Below are positions 16,944 to 25,817 of a stretch of 64,000 nucleotides of DNA, in pieces (position 1 is the stretch's first letter; each line of letters opens with the position of its first letter). The notes below the pieces were generated by a model. That model saw nothing but the letters and a program-made list of their open reading frames with translations. It was not told where the DNA came from and made no database searches. Source of the DNA: Acidiferrum sp963764675 (GTDB taxonomy: Bacteria; Acidobacteriota; Terriglobia; Acidiferrales; UBA7541); assembly GCA_963764675.1 (NCBI GenBank), contig CAVXTQ010000005.1, positions 434,001-498,000 of the forward strand. The letters run 5' to 3'. Position numbers and translations under genes: made by a program.

Positions 16944-19682
16944 TCAAAGGGCCGGCGGGTCAGTAGCGGAGGTGTCGCCGACGGGCGCGTCGGGTTCCAG
17001 AGTTTTGGCTGCGGAGGCGGCAGGCGCTGGCGGAATGGCTGGCTTGGCGGCTGGTACCGTGGCTGGAGCAGCCGGAGCAGGCGCAGGCTTCGATAGGCCC
17101 TGCGATTCGTAAATCGCGTTGAAGAAGAATTTGTAAGTGCCATGGGATTGGCCGCGCCATTGCGGACGGAAACCAAGAAGGTAGACGCGGCCTTTGCCGT
17201 ACTGCACCTCGACGGCGGCGGCTTTGCCTTGAATGCGTTCGGGATGCAGCAAGTAGCCGCTCATCAGCGGACTCTGGTCTTTGGGATAAGCGGCGAGAAT
17301 GCGGCCGCGGAACCCTTCCTTCGGCTCGAACGCGGGGCCACGCTCAAACATAACGATGGGATCGTGCGGCAGGCCCCACACGGCGGAATGCGTCATGTCC
17401 TGAATCTCGACGCGAAGCAGGCAGCCGGAGCAGAAGAAGTCCTCGTCCTTGACGCCAGTCAGGGTGTTTTTCACTGGCAGGCCCAGATCGTCGATCGCGA
17501 ACATCGAGGCATTGTTGAAGGTGATGAGAGTGCCGCCAGCAAGGACGAATTCGCGCAGCGCGGAGGCGCCGACTTCACCGATGCCGCCCGTGTAGGGTCC
17601 TGGGACGCTGCCGGGACCAAAGCCGTTGCGTAGCGTGTCGGGCGAAGCGTCCGGAAGAATAATCGCGTCGAAGTGGTCGTGAAGGTTTCCGGCTTGAATA
17701 TCGCCGTTGCGCAGAGTGACGGGTGCGAAGCCGTATTGCTCGAGGACCCAGCGCGTCCATCCTTCGTCGATGATGGGAGCCCAGGCGCGATAAAGGCCGA
17801 CGCGGGCTTTCTTGATGGAGATCCCGTCTTTCGGAGCGGCAGCAATCGCTTTCGCACTCAACGAACCGTCTCGTGTGAGTTTGCCGAATTTGTCGCGATC
17901 CATACCCGTCACGACGATCGCGCCAGTTTCCGATCCGCCTGCCGCCTCGCTCTCGGACGGCGCGAACGCTACATGGCCTCCGCTCGCAAGAATTTCATTC
18001 ATCGCCTTGAAGCTGGCGTTCGATTTATGGCTCAGGACAAAAGTGCCGCCCGATCCGTCGATTTTTCCTTCCGGAGCTGCAAACTGATCGAGTTTCTTCA
18101 ACGCTGCGCGCTCGTTGGCGCCCACAGGTTCCAGCACTGGCGCGACCTGCACGCCCATCTGCATCGGCAGCGTCCATCCAGTCACGTCGTAGGGAAGTTT
18201 GGGAGGGCTGCTCGGTGTCTCGCGCAATTCGGGATATGCCTGGGGCTCGAACAACTCCTTCACCAAGGGCGAGAAGGGCTGGTCCATCAGCACGACCCAC
18301 GTGCCGGTGGGGTATTCGCGGCCGTTTGCGTGGAATGGTTTCGACGCTGCCTGCACCTCGATACCATTGATCATCAGTTTCTGAACCAAGGTTGCGGCTT
18401 CAGGAAGGTCGCGCTGCTCCAGCGGAATGATGTAAGCGTATGGCGGTTCCTTCGTGAAGCGGCTGACGTTGTCGGCCGCGGCCTGGTAGCGGTTGAACAG
18501 CAGTTCTTCGCGATACTTCGCCGCCGTATCGAGAACCGCCATTGACGCGCCTTCCATATAGTTCACTGCGTCGCGCAGCCGCCACCATCCACCCTTCCAG
18601 GGGCTGCTGTAGAAAACCTCCGAGCGCAGTCCGCGCTGGTCCTTCGGAAATTCGTCGACGGGATAAAAGCGCGGCGTGGCGTAGCGAAACAGCGCCGTCT
18701 CCGTGAAGAACGAAATGCTGTTGCGGAAGATGTGCGTGAAATCGAGAAAGCCCGGATACCAGTTGTCGAATCCCACGCGATGCACCGCGCCGGGCATGTT
18801 GTGCTCGTCCAGGTACGCGGCGATGTCGACGCCCAGAACGTTCAGCCAGCGCGCCATCAGCGGATGAATGTTGGAGGAAATCGGCTCGACAAACGGCGGA
18901 ATGAAGATGCGCGTGGGGAACGGCGCGGTTTGGTGGTGGCAATAGAAGATCACCGGGTCCCACTCGAGTTCGGTGCGCGTCACATCCTGCGACTCAACCA
19001 TGTTGTTCATGTAGCCGTCGCGATTGTTATCGTGGCCTACATATTCCTGATACAGGTCGGGCAGCGGGCTTACCTCGAAGGTTGTGCCCACATTTTTGCG
19101 GTACCAGCCGACGACTTCGTTTTGACCGTCGGGATTCAGGGTCGGCCACAACATCAGGATCACGTTGTTCAGAATCGCGTCGACTTCGGGATCGTTTTGC
19201 GAAGAAACCAGCTTGTAAGCAAGCATGATCGATTGCTGAGCGCCGGCCACTTCCGATGAGTGCAAGCCACCATCGATGTGCACGATGGCTTTGCCCTGGC
19301 GCGCCAGCTCGTGCGCATCGGCGGCGGATACGCCGCGGCCATCGGCCAGTTTCCGTTCGATATCCTTATACTTGTCGAGACTCGCCAGGTTTTCCGGAGA
19401 CGAGATGATGGCAATCTCCCAATCGAGGCCCCGCGTCGTCTTCCCTACATTGATCAGCTTGATCCGGTTTGAAGCGGCGGCGAGTTTGTGAAAGTATTCG
19501 CGCGACTCATCATAATTCGCGAGGTAGAAATCATCTCCTGGCGTGTGGCCCAGCACGGATTGCGGCGTGGGCACGTTGGGCGCGGGATTATTCGTGGTGG
19601 CGACTTGCGCCCGGCAAGGAAGTAGGCAGACGGAATAGATCAGGCTGGCGAACGCCAGAGCCCATTTTCTTGTTTTTAGCAT
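16944..19682 (-). CDS. Secreted M14-family zinc carboxypeptidase-like protein
   Basis: The 912-residue exported protein starts at the ATG at 19682, giving a clear signal peptide (MLKTRKWALAFASLIYSV followed by CLLPCRA). The open frame continues to 19802, but that extension is not hydrophobic. The M14 fold covers roughly residues 50-400, with the zinc-ligand H-x-x-E in HIDGGLHSSEVAGAQQ and the substrate-region motif PTLNPDGQNEV. The C-terminal half (about 550-860) resembles a glutamine-amidotransferase-like domain found in such large peptidases. The tail is Ala/Pro-rich low complexity (PAPAPAAPATVPAAKPAIPP). It probably degrades peptides in the periplasm. It is transcribed away from the ADOP gene upstream. 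Confidence 0.9.
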   Translation of the reverse strand: MLKTRKWALAFASLIYSVCLLPCRAQVATTNNPAPNVPTPQSVLGHTPGDDFYLANYDESREYFHKLAAASNRIKLINVGKTTRGLDWEIAIISSPENLASLDKYKDIERKLADGRGVSAADAHELARQGKAIVHIDGGLHSSEVAGAQQSIMLAYKLVSSQNDPEVDAILNNVILMLWPTLNPDGQNEVVGWYRKNVGTTFEVSPLPDLYQEYVGHDNNRDGYMNNMVESQDVTRTELEWDPVIFYCHHQTAPFPTRIFIPPFVEPISSNIHPLMARWLNVLGVDIAAYLDEHNMPGAVHRVGFDNWYPGFLDFTHIFRNSISFFTETALFRYATPRFYPVDEFPKDQRGLRSEVFYSSPWKGGWWRLRDAVNYMEGASMAVLDTAAKYREELLFNRYQAAADNVSRFTKEPPYAYIIPLEQRDLPEAATLVQKLMINGIEVQAASKPFHANGREYPTGTWVVLMDQPFSPLVKELFEPQAYPELRETPSSPPKLPYDVTGWTLPMQMGVQVAPVLEPVGANERAALKKLDQFAAPEGKIDGSGGTFVLSHKSNASFKAMNEILASGGHVAFAPSESEAAGGSETGAIVVTGMDRDKFGKLTRDGSLSAKAIAAAPKDGISIKKARVGLYRAWAPIIDEGWTRWVLEQYGFAPVTLRNGDIQAGNLHDHFDAIILPDASPDTLRNGFGPGSVPGPYTGGIGEVGASALREFVLAGGTLITFNNASMFAIDDLGLPVKNTLTGVKDEDFFCSGCLLRVEIQDMTHSAVWGLPHDPIVMFERGPAFEPKEGFRGRILAAYPKDQSPLMSGYLLHPERIQGKAAAVEVQYGKGRVYLLGFRPQWRGQSHGTYKFFFNAIYESQGLSKPAPAPAAPATVPAAKPAIPPAPAASAAKTLEPDAPVGDTSATDPPAL

Positions 19683-19803
19683 GCGGCAGGATAGTCCGTG
19701 CATTTGCGAAAGTAAATATGGCTTACACGGAGCTGGCAGCCGACGGGTTGCGGCGCGCGAGATGCTAGATCGCAAAAGCGCCGTCAAGCCGCCGCACTCC
19801 AAA

Positions 19804-19831
19804 GCGCCCGCCTCAGAAGGCGGCCGCTACA
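19804..19831 (-). repeat. REP-like hairpin, copy 2
   Basis: On the minus strand TGTAG is followed by CGG and the stem CCGCCT/AGGCGG around the loop TCTG, with three further pairs after one mismatch. It lies about 30 bases beyond the stop of the second ADOP permease. It shares its head and layout with the copies at 14411 and 44969. Confidence 0.55.
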
Positions 19832-19861
19832 AGGATTCGCGCCGGTGGGAGCGTCGGCGGT

Positions 19862-22285
19862 CTAATCGGCGCGAAGTGCCGCGATCGGATCGACACGGAG
19901 TGCGCGTAGCGCCGGCACCAGGCTGCCGGCAATCGTCATTAGCAAACACAAGACCGCGGCGATGAGAAAGGTTGTGGGATCCGCAGGCGGGATGCCCGCG
20001 AGGAGAGCCTGCATTCCGCGGCCGGCGACGTATGCCAACGCCATCCCGAGCCCGACGCCGGCAACTGCAAGCACGACACTCTGTCGCAGCACAATTCTCA
20101 GGATGTCGCGCGGCTGTGCTCCCAGCGCGATGCGCACCGCGATTTCGGAGGAACGATTCGACACGGTGAAACTGAGCAGGCCGTGCAGTCCGATTCCAGC
20201 CAGCAACAGCGCGAGCGCGGCGAAAGCGGCGATGATGCGCACCTGCACAAAACGCGGCGCGATGTTGGCTTGCACAATGTCGTCGAGCATGCGCACGTTC
20301 GAGATGGGCTGCTCCGGGTCGGCTTCCCGAATAATGCGCCAAACCGCGGGCAGCAGGAGCTTGGGATTCGCCGAGGTGCGAATCACCAGGTCCTTAGGGC
20401 TATAGAAAGGCAAATAGCCGTTCTTGACTTGTTGGTAGGGAAGATAGACCTGTGGCTCGCTGAGTCTCTCCAAACCTCGAACGCGAACGTTTCCGACCAC
20501 GCCGACGACAATGCGGTCCAAGAAAGCGAACTTGAAATGGTGTCCCAGCGCGCTTTCTCCTGGCCAGTAACGCTGGGCGAAGGATTCGCTGACAACCGCG
20601 ATGAGCGGTTTGTCTTGCGCATCCGACTCGGCGACGTTGCGGCCGGCGAGTAGAGGCACTCGCAATGCGGGCAAAAATCCTGGAGTTACGAAGCGCAAGC
20701 TAGCGGAGTGCCCCGCGGCACGGTCAAGCGTTTTTCCGTCGATATCGACGGGCCAAATGCCCCCGCCCATGGTCATGGGAAGGAAACTTGTGTATCCCGC
20801 GTCGGAAACTCCAGGCAGCGCGCGAACTTCCGACAAAACCCGCTGGTAGAAAGCGGTGCGTTTGGGAACGTCTTCATACTTCGGGATGGGAAGTGCAGTC
20901 TGCATCGTCAGAACGGCGTCGCCGCGAAATCCCGGGTCCACCGACTGGATTCTCAGCAAGGCCCGCAGCAGCAGACCGGCGGAGATCAATAGCACCACCG
21001 ACAAAGTGACTTCGGTGAGAATCAGGACCGAGCGAAGTCCGGCTTTGCGGACGCCGCCGGAACGCGGCCCTTCCCGGAGTCCCTGGAAATCGGCGCTTTG
21101 GGAGATTCGCAGAGCCGGCAGAATTCCGAATCCAATACCGGTGAAAGCCGTGACGATTCCGGCGAAGGCCAGAACGCGAAGGTCGATGGATGGAGTTCCG
21201 GAAACCGGCAAAGCGGGAACGAGCCGCGACAGGAGCGGTAGCGCTAGATCGGCGAGGAATATGCCGAAGAGGCCGCCAAGCAAGGACAGAATCATGGTTT
21301 CGGTCACGAGTTGGCGGATAAGACGCTCGCGCCCGGCTCCAAGCGCGCTTCGCACGGCGAGTTCCTTCTGCCGAGCCAAGGCGCGGGCGACTAAGAGGTT
21401 CGCCAGGTTGGTGCATGCGATCAAAAGGACGCACAGGGCGGTTCCGGCGAGCGCTACAAGCAACAAGCGAGACTGTTGAGAGAGTTCATCGCGCATGGGG
21501 GTGACGGTCGCGCCGGTATGCTCCAGTTCTCTTGGATATTGGCGGCGAAGTTGGTCTGCGATGGTGCTCAGTTCGGCCCGGGCTTGGTCCACTGTGACGC
21601 CGACTCGGAGCCGAGCGACACCGTCGATAAAGTTATCGTTGCGATCCGCAAGAACCGAGTCGGGAAGCTGGAGCGGCGTCCAAAGCTCGACGTTCTGGTC
21701 TGGGAAATGGAATGTTGGCGGCATGACACCAATGACCGTGTACGGCGCGCCGTCGAGATTCACTTTGCGGCCCAGCACCGCGGCGTCGCTTCCGAACACT
21801 CTGACCCACAGGCCATAACTCAAGACGACGGTGAGAGGGGCGCCATTCTGGTCGTCGGCGGGAGCGATCAAACGTCCGAAAAGAGGCTGCACGCCGAGCA
21901 GCGAGAGCAGGCTGCCGGTCACGCTCGCGGCCTGGATTCTCGTGGGATCGCCCTGGCCGATGAGGTTGATCGAGTTCGTGGTGACGCCGCCCATGTCCTC
22001 AAGAACGGTGTTCATCTGTTTCCAATCGCGATAGTTGGGGGGCGAGAGCTCCATCTCGTTATAGCCGGGCAGGGCTTCCCAAACGTTCACCAATCGCTCG
22101 GCGGCGGGAAACGGCAGGGGGCGAATTAGGACGTAGTCGGTTACGGAGAAGACGGCGGTATTGGCGCCGATGCCCAAGGCGAGGACGAGGATGGCGACGA
22201 TCGTGAATCCGCGGGCGCGCCCGAGCGTCCGTACGGTGTAGCGAAGATCCTGGCGGAGGATGTCCCAATGCACGGGCGGGCGCAT
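19862..22285 (-). CDS. ADOP-type duplicated permease, N-terminus separated by frameshifts
   Basis: As the frame stands, the gene encodes 807 residues starting MRPPVHWDILRQDLRYTVRT. It contains the MacB-like core (GIGANTAVFSVTDYVL) and two FtsX domains (about 280-400, ACTNLANLLVARALARQKEL; and 680-800, GLLSFTVSNRSSEIAVRIAL). The usual ADOP N-terminus is missing from this frame. Its expected sequence is found just upstream in two other frames, from an ATG at 22416 (MRFYRALLHLYPASFRAEYG, then GFRHLAAFWDVLRNAP). Single-base indels near 22324-22329 and 22274-22281 would restore one protein of about 850 residues. The PadR gene upstream completes the operon. No ATPase partner is near. Confidence 0.88.
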   Translation of the reverse strand: MRPPVHWDILRQDLRYTVRTLGRARGFTIVAILVLALGIGANTAVFSVTDYVLIRPLPFPAAERLVNVWEALPGYNEMELSPPNYRDWKQMNTVLEDMGGVTTNSINLIGQGDPTRIQAASVTGSLLSLLGVQPLFGRLIAPADDQNGAPLTVVLSYGLWVRVFGSDAAVLGRKVNLDGAPYTVIGVMPPTFHFPDQNVELWTPLQLPDSVLADRNDNFIDGVARLRVGVTVDQARAELSTIADQLRRQYPRELEHTGATVTPMRDELSQQSRLLLVALAGTALCVLLIACTNLANLLVARALARQKELAVRSALGAGRERLIRQLVTETMILSLLGGLFGIFLADLALPLLSRLVPALPVSGTPSIDLRVLAFAGIVTAFTGIGFGILPALRISQSADFQGLREGPRSGGVRKAGLRSVLILTEVTLSVVLLISAGLLLRALLRIQSVDPGFRGDAVLTMQTALPIPKYEDVPKRTAFYQRVLSEVRALPGVSDAGYTSFLPMTMGGGIWPVDIDGKTLDRAAGHSASLRFVTPGFLPALRVPLLAGRNVAESDAQDKPLIAVVSESFAQRYWPGESALGHHFKFAFLDRIVVGVVGNVRVRGLERLSEPQVYLPYQQVKNGYLPFYSPKDLVIRTSANPKLLLPAVWRIIREADPEQPISNVRMLDDIVQANIAPRFVQVRIIAAFAALALLLAGIGLHGLLSFTVSNRSSEIAVRIALGAQPRDILRIVLRQSVVLAVAGVGLGMALAYVAGRGMQALLAGIPPADPTTFLIAAVLCLLMTIAGSLVPALRALRVDPIAALRAD

Positions 22286-22785
22286 TGCGCAAGACGTCCC
22301 AGAAGGCGGCTAGGTGGCGAAATCCGGCGTTTGGCAAACACGGCGCACATTTCTTCGCCGTATTCCGCGCGAAACGATGCTGGATACAAATGCAGGAGGG
22401 CGCGGTAGAAACGCATCAGGCCTTCTCCGGGGCGAAGCCCATGGCTGCGCGCCAATCTGACGAGTTTCGCCAAGCGCGTCGCCTCCGCTTTGGCGACTGC
22501 GGAGCCGAGCGGCGTGATGCGGTAGTAGCGGCGGCGCTCGTCGTCAAGCTCGGGCGCCGGACGTTCGCGCGTCTCCGTGATGAGTCCCTGCTCCAACATG
22601 CGCTGGACGGAACGATATAGCGTGCCTGCGCTCAGCTTGAGTTCGCCCCCGGTGCGGGCGGCTACATCCTGAATGATGGCGTAGCCGTGGCGGTCTTCAT
22701 AGGCGACGGCCATGAGGATGTGAAATGTGGCGGCGGGTAGGGGCAAGAGGTCGTCTGGTTGCGGATCGTTGGATGGCTTGGACAT
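22141..22785 (-). CDS. PadR family regulator whose frame runs on into the permease gene
   Basis: Residues 10-120 are a PadR winged helix (FHILMAVAYEDRHGYAIIQD, GTLYRSVQRMLEQGLITETR, RYYRITPLGSAVAKAEATRL). The expected end would be near 22416: removing one G at 22438-22440 turns GLRPGEGL into GFAPEKA followed by a TGA that overlaps the permease ATG. As it stands, the frame instead continues through the permease N-terminus to a stop at 22141, giving 214 residues. The tail after about residue 123 is partly the permease prefix in the same frame. The ATG at 22785 has no ribosome site, and the promoter places the transcript start on the ATG itself, so translation is probably leaderless. Confidence 0.85.
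   Translation of the reverse strand: MSKPSNDPQPDDLLPLPAATFHILMAVAYEDRHGYAIIQDVAARTGGELKLSAGTLYRSVQRMLEQGLITETRERPAPELDDERRRYYRITPLGSAVAKAEATRLAKLVRLARSHGLRPGEGLMRFYRALLHLYPASFRAEYGEEMCAVFAKRRISPPSRLLGRLAQCARPCIGTSSARIFATPYGRSGAPADSRSSPSSSSPWASAPIPPSSP
22286..22416 (-). other. Out-of-frame N-terminal segment of the ADOP permease
   Basis: Reading from the ATG at 22416 gives the typical ADOP prefix ending MCAVFAKR. One base later the frame continues as GFRHLAAFWDVLRNAP, and one more base shift joins the main permease frame at PVHWDILRQ. The ATG overlaps a TGA in TGATG, the start-stop overlap expected for a PadR/ADOP pair. The segment is seen directly; that it belongs to the permease rests on similarity to other ADOP proteins. 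Confidence 0.7.
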
Positions 22786-22828
22786 GGCTTCATTATAGCC
22801 ACTGTGGATATAGTTGCAACGGCTATAT
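22786..22828 (-). promoter_or_regulatory. padR promoter with inverted-repeat operator and leaderless start
   Basis: On the minus strand TTGCAA (22819-22814), a 16-base spacer and a perfect TATAAT (22797-22792) sit six bases before the ATG at 22785. The inverted repeat ATATAG-N9-CTATAT (22808-22828) encloses the -35. A second repeat, TATAGCC/GGCTATA (22794-22800 and 22821-22827), brackets the promoter. This matches an autoregulated PadR promoter; binding is inferred. Confidence 0.75.
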
Positions 22829-22865
22829 TCTGCGTGGGTAGTAGCGGCGCTTTAGGCCAGGTTTG

Positions 22866-23615
22866 CTAGATCGTCTTGTCTTTCGAGTAGCAGATCGATT
22901 CCAGGTTGCAATCGACGCATCTTGGCTTGCGCGCGACGCACACCCGCCGGCCGTGCCAGATCAATTGGTGCGAAAACTGGATCCATTTTTCTTGCGGGAT
23001 CACGCGCATCAGGTCTTGTTCAATCTTCTTCGGGTCTTCGTTCTTCGACAAATCCAGCCGCCGCGACAATCGCATCACGTGCGTGTCCACCACGACTCCG
23101 ACGGCAATTCCATACGCGGTGCCAAGAACCACGTTACCGGTTTTTCGTGCTACGCCGGGTAGAGTGAGGATTTCTTCCATCGTTCGCGGCACTTGCCCGC
23201 CGAACGTTTCCACCACCGCCTTGCTAGCGCCCATGATTGATTTTGTTTTGTTACGAAAGAACCCCGTCGGCCGGATTTCCTGCTGCAATTCGGCAGGATT
23301 GGCGTAGGCGAACGCTTCCGGTGTGGTGTATTTCTTGTAGAGCGTCTGCGTGACTTCATTCACGCGCACGTCAGTGCATTGCGCCGATAGAATTGTCGAG
23401 ATCAGCAACTGGAACGCGCTCTCGTGCTTCAGTTCGCAGATGGCGGCGGGATACGCTTCGTCGAGCTTCCCCAGAATCGCAGCAACCCGCTTCGGGTCTG
23501 TGCCGAGGCCGGCTGTTTTCGCCACTTTCGCGGCCTTTGCGGGTTTCTTGGCGGTTGCGCCAATCGCTTTTTTCGAAGCCGCGGTTTTCTTGTTTCTTGT
23601 TTTCGCTTTCACCAT
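22866..23615 (-). CDS. nth: Endonuclease III (DNA glycosylase/AP lyase)
   Basis: This base-excision-repair enzyme removes oxidised pyrimidines and cuts at abasic sites. The core shows SAQCTDVRVNEVTQTLYKKY, the helix-hairpin-helix LPGVARKTGNVVLG with the catalytic Lys, and VDTHVMRLSRRLDL with the catalytic Asp. The C-terminus has the [4Fe-4S] pattern C-x6-C-x2-C-x5-C (CVARKPRCVDCNLESIC). A Lys/Ala-rich N-terminal extension of about 40 residues (KKAIGATAKKPAKAAKVAKT) is not part of the E. coli enzyme. I chose the ATG at 23615; an in-frame start at 23633 is possible, and neither has a strong ribosome site. It is followed at a distance by the rdgB-rph group. Confidence 0.95.
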   Translation of the reverse strand: MVKAKTRNKKTAASKKAIGATAKKPAKAAKVAKTAGLGTDPKRVAAILGKLDEAYPAAICELKHESAFQLLISTILSAQCTDVRVNEVTQTLYKKYTTPEAFAYANPAELQQEIRPTGFFRNKTKSIMGASKAVVETFGGQVPRTMEEILTLPGVARKTGNVVLGTAYGIAVGVVVDTHVMRLSRRLDLSKNEDPKKIEQDLMRVIPQEKWIQFSHQLIWHGRRVCVARKPRCVDCNLESICYSKDKTI

Positions 23616-23681
23616 GGCAGGGAAGAATACCATACGGAGGTACGCGCTCCGGCGACTGCTCGGCACTCAGAAAAGTGCGCG

Positions 23682-24293
23682 TCAGAGGTTTTGCAGAACG
23701 CCGAGCAATCTTTGGAACGCTTTGCCCCGGTGGCTATGCTCGTTTTTTTCGTCCGCCGAGAGTTCGGCAAACGCCTTGTCCAAAGCAGGAAAGTAGAAGA
23801 TCGGATCGTAGCCGAAGCCCTTGGTGCCGCGCGGACTCTCCAAGATCACTCCGTCGACCTGCGCGGACACGATCGCGGCGGCCCGGCCGCGCTCCGCGAG
23901 CGCAATCACGCAGACGAAATGCGCGGCGCGTTCTTCGCCGCTTTTGCCACGGAGTTCCGTGAGCAACTTCGCATTGCGGTCGGCGCTCGTCGCGGCTGGC
24001 CCGGCGTATCGCGCCGAATGCACCCCGGGCGCGCCGCCGAGTGCCGGCACGACAAGCCCGGAGTCGTCGGCAAACACCAAGCCCTCTTGAAATTGCGAAT
24101 AGTGCAGCGCTTTGCCCAGCGCATTCTCGGCGAAGGTCGGTTCGTTTTCCTCGAAGGAAGGGATGGAATCGAATTCGGGCAGCAATTCGAGCGCGAGCGG
24201 CGTTTCGGGTTGCGCGCGGCGAGCCAGAACGCGGAACTCCGCGAGTTTTCCGGGATTGGATGAGGCGAGATACAGCTTATCGGGCGCGCGCAC
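23682..24293 (-). CDS. rdgB: XTP/dITP diphosphatase (RdgB/HAM1 family)
   Basis: The 203-residue house-cleaning enzyme hydrolyses non-canonical purine triphosphates (dITP, XTP) to monophosphates. The family signature SSNPGKLAEF is at the N-terminus. FADDSGLVVPALGGAPGVHS carries the catalytic Asp and metal-site region, and TKGFGYDPIFYFPALDKAFA completes the active site. It starts at a GTG at 24293, overlapping the end of rph by 17 bases, so the genes are co-transcribed. The rph-rdgB order is common in bacteria and supports both calls. Confidence 0.95.
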   Translation of the reverse strand: MRAPDKLYLASSNPGKLAEFRVLARRAQPETPLALELLPEFDSIPSFEENEPTFAENALGKALHYSQFQEGLVFADDSGLVVPALGGAPGVHSARYAGPAATSADRNAKLLTELRGKSGEERAAHFVCVIALAERGRAAAIVSAQVDGVILESPRGTKGFGYDPIFYFPALDKAFAELSADEKNEHSHRGKAFQRLLGVLQNL

Positions 24294-25056
24294 TGAATTT
24301 CTGGGGCAGGAGGGCGCGTTGCTCGTCCGTCAGGCGCCGAATTCCCGCAGCCGCCAGCGCCAGCAGATCTTGCATTTCGCTGCCATTGAACGGACGGCCT
24401 TCCGCCGTGGCTTGGATTTCCACGAAGTGGCCGCTTCCCGTCATCACCACATTCATATCGACTTCGGCGCGCGAATCTTCTTCGTAGGCAAGATCGAGCA
24501 GCGCGCGGTCATCGACGATGCCGACGCTCGTTGCCGCTACGGTATCGATCAGCGGCGAACTCTTCCAGATTCCTGCGGCCACCAACCGCTCAAACGCCAG
24601 GGCCAGCGCGACGAACGCGCCGGTAATCGACGCCGTTCGCGTTCCACCGTCCGCTTGAATGACGTCGCAGTCGATCCAAACGGTTCTCTCGCCAAGCGCT
24701 TCCTGGTCGGTCACCGCGCGCAACGACCTGCCGATCAGCCGCTGAATTTCCAGGGTGCGGCCCGACTGTTTGCCACGAGTGGCCTCGCGCGCAGTGCGCT
24801 CTTCGGTTGCGCGCGGCAGCATGCCGTATTCGCTGGTCACCCAGCCCTTGCCGGTGCCTTTCAAGAATCCCGGCACGCCATCGTCGACGCTCGCGGTGCA
24901 AATCACGCGGGTGTTTCCCAACTCGATCAGGACGCTGCCTTCGGCCGTGGAAATAAAATCCGGCGTAATTTTCAGCGACCTCATTTGGTCCGCGTTGCGA
25001 CCGTCGATTCGCACCGTTCCTCCAGCCGATCCGCCGCGTGCGCCAGGGGCATTCAT
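24277..25056 (-). CDS. rph: Ribonuclease PH
   Basis: The 259-residue phosphorolytic exoribonuclease trims tRNA 3' ends using phosphate. The family pattern is plain: RNADQMRSLKITPDF, GNTRVICTASVDDGVPGFLK, GWVTSEYGMLPRATEERTAR, and LEIQRLIGRSLRAVTD in the phosphate-binding region. DCDVIQADGGTRTASITGAF follows. The start overlaps the upstream stop as ATGA (25053-25056), and the end overlaps rdgB, placing it in the middle of a tight operon with the GerMN protein and the amidase. Confidence 0.96.
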   Translation of the reverse strand: MNAPGARGGSAGGTVRIDGRNADQMRSLKITPDFISTAEGSVLIELGNTRVICTASVDDGVPGFLKGTGKGWVTSEYGMLPRATEERTAREATRGKQSGRTLEIQRLIGRSLRAVTDQEALGERTVWIDCDVIQADGGTRTASITGAFVALALAFERLVAAGIWKSSPLIDTVAATSVGIVDDRALLDLAYEEDSRAEVDMNVVMTGSGHFVEIQATAEGRPFNGSEMQDLLALAAAGIRRLTDEQRALLPQKFSARAR

Positions 25057-25817
25057 GGCTTCGGCGGAGGCTGCGTCAGTTTGCCGGGGGGAGCCGCGGG
25101 AGTCAACTTTTCCGATGTTGTGGGCTTCTGCGGCGCGGGAGGCTTCGCGCCGGTGGAACTTCCCGCCGATGTTGCAGGCTTGGCGGAATTTGCGGGCTGC
25201 GCGGCCGTGGCGGGCATTGCCGCGGGCTTGGCATTCACCAAAAATGTTCGCGTCAGATCGAGATGCCCCGCCAAGGTATCCACTTCCTGTCCGTGGACGA
25301 GAATTTTCAGCCAGCGAACTTGAGGCACGTTGGCTTCGAGCGTCTTGGTGATGGAGTCCACCGCCATCTGCTCGCTTTCGATGCCCGAAGGAGTCGCCGT
25401 AGCCAGCGCTTCTGAGAAATCCGCGATTCCGGTGCCGTCCGGCAGTAAATAAAACGCCAGCAAGACCGCGTCGGGCGGCAACGTCCTTAGCTCCGCGTCC
25501 ACTGGTCCGGCGAGCAGCGTGTTCAGCACTTGTTTGGCGCGCAGCACCGGATCTTTTGAAAGCGGCAGGTCGACGCCCACCGCCATCAGCGAACCATCCC
25601 CCGCTCCCGACGACCAGAACAGTTTCGCTTTTACCAGCGGCTCGCCGGAACTCGTCACTGGGAGTTGCGTCAGTTCCCGGCGGACCTGCTCTTCACTCTT
25701 CTGCGGAACCTGCGCCGATTGCTGCAAGTGTCTCTTCAAAATCGGCAAGTAGCCCGCCGCGATAATTACGGCCAAGACCAGCATGCCGATCAGCCACGTT
25801 CGCCAGCGGAGCATCAC
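25053..25817 (-). CDS. GerMN domain membrane-anchored protein
   Basis: The 254-residue protein has an N-terminal membrane helix (WLIGMLVLAVIIAAGYLPIL). A GerMN domain spans about residues 55-190 (VKAKLFWSSGAGDGSLMAVG, LLAGPVDAELRTLPPDA, VVVD-like strands, IADFSEALATATPSGIESEQ). The C-terminal 60 residues are Ala/Pro/Lys-rich low complexity (TSAGSSTGAKPPAPQKPTTS). GerMN domains occur in sporulation and envelope proteins; in non-sporulating bacteria they often sit next to an amidase and rph, as here. It overlaps the amidase stop and the rph start by four bases each. A peptidoglycan-related role at the inner-membrane surface is inferred. Confidence 0.9.
   Translation of the reverse strand: MMLRWRTWLIGMLVLAVIIAAGYLPILKRHLQQSAQVPQKSEEQVRRELTQLPVTSSGEPLVKAKLFWSSGAGDGSLMAVGVDLPLSKDPVLRAKQVLNTLLAGPVDAELRTLPPDAVLLAFYLLPDGTGIADFSEALATATPSGIESEQMAVDSITKTLEANVPQVRWLKILVHGQEVDTLAGHLDLTRTFLVNAKPAAMPATAAQPANSAKPATSAGSSTGAKPPAPQKPTTSEKLTPAAPPGKLTQPPPKP

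Noticed and set aside
22841..22860. GTAGCGGCGCTTTAGGCC as a fourth REP-like hairpin
   Set aside because: The stem is only three to four bases and imperfect, so it is noted but not listed as a repeat.
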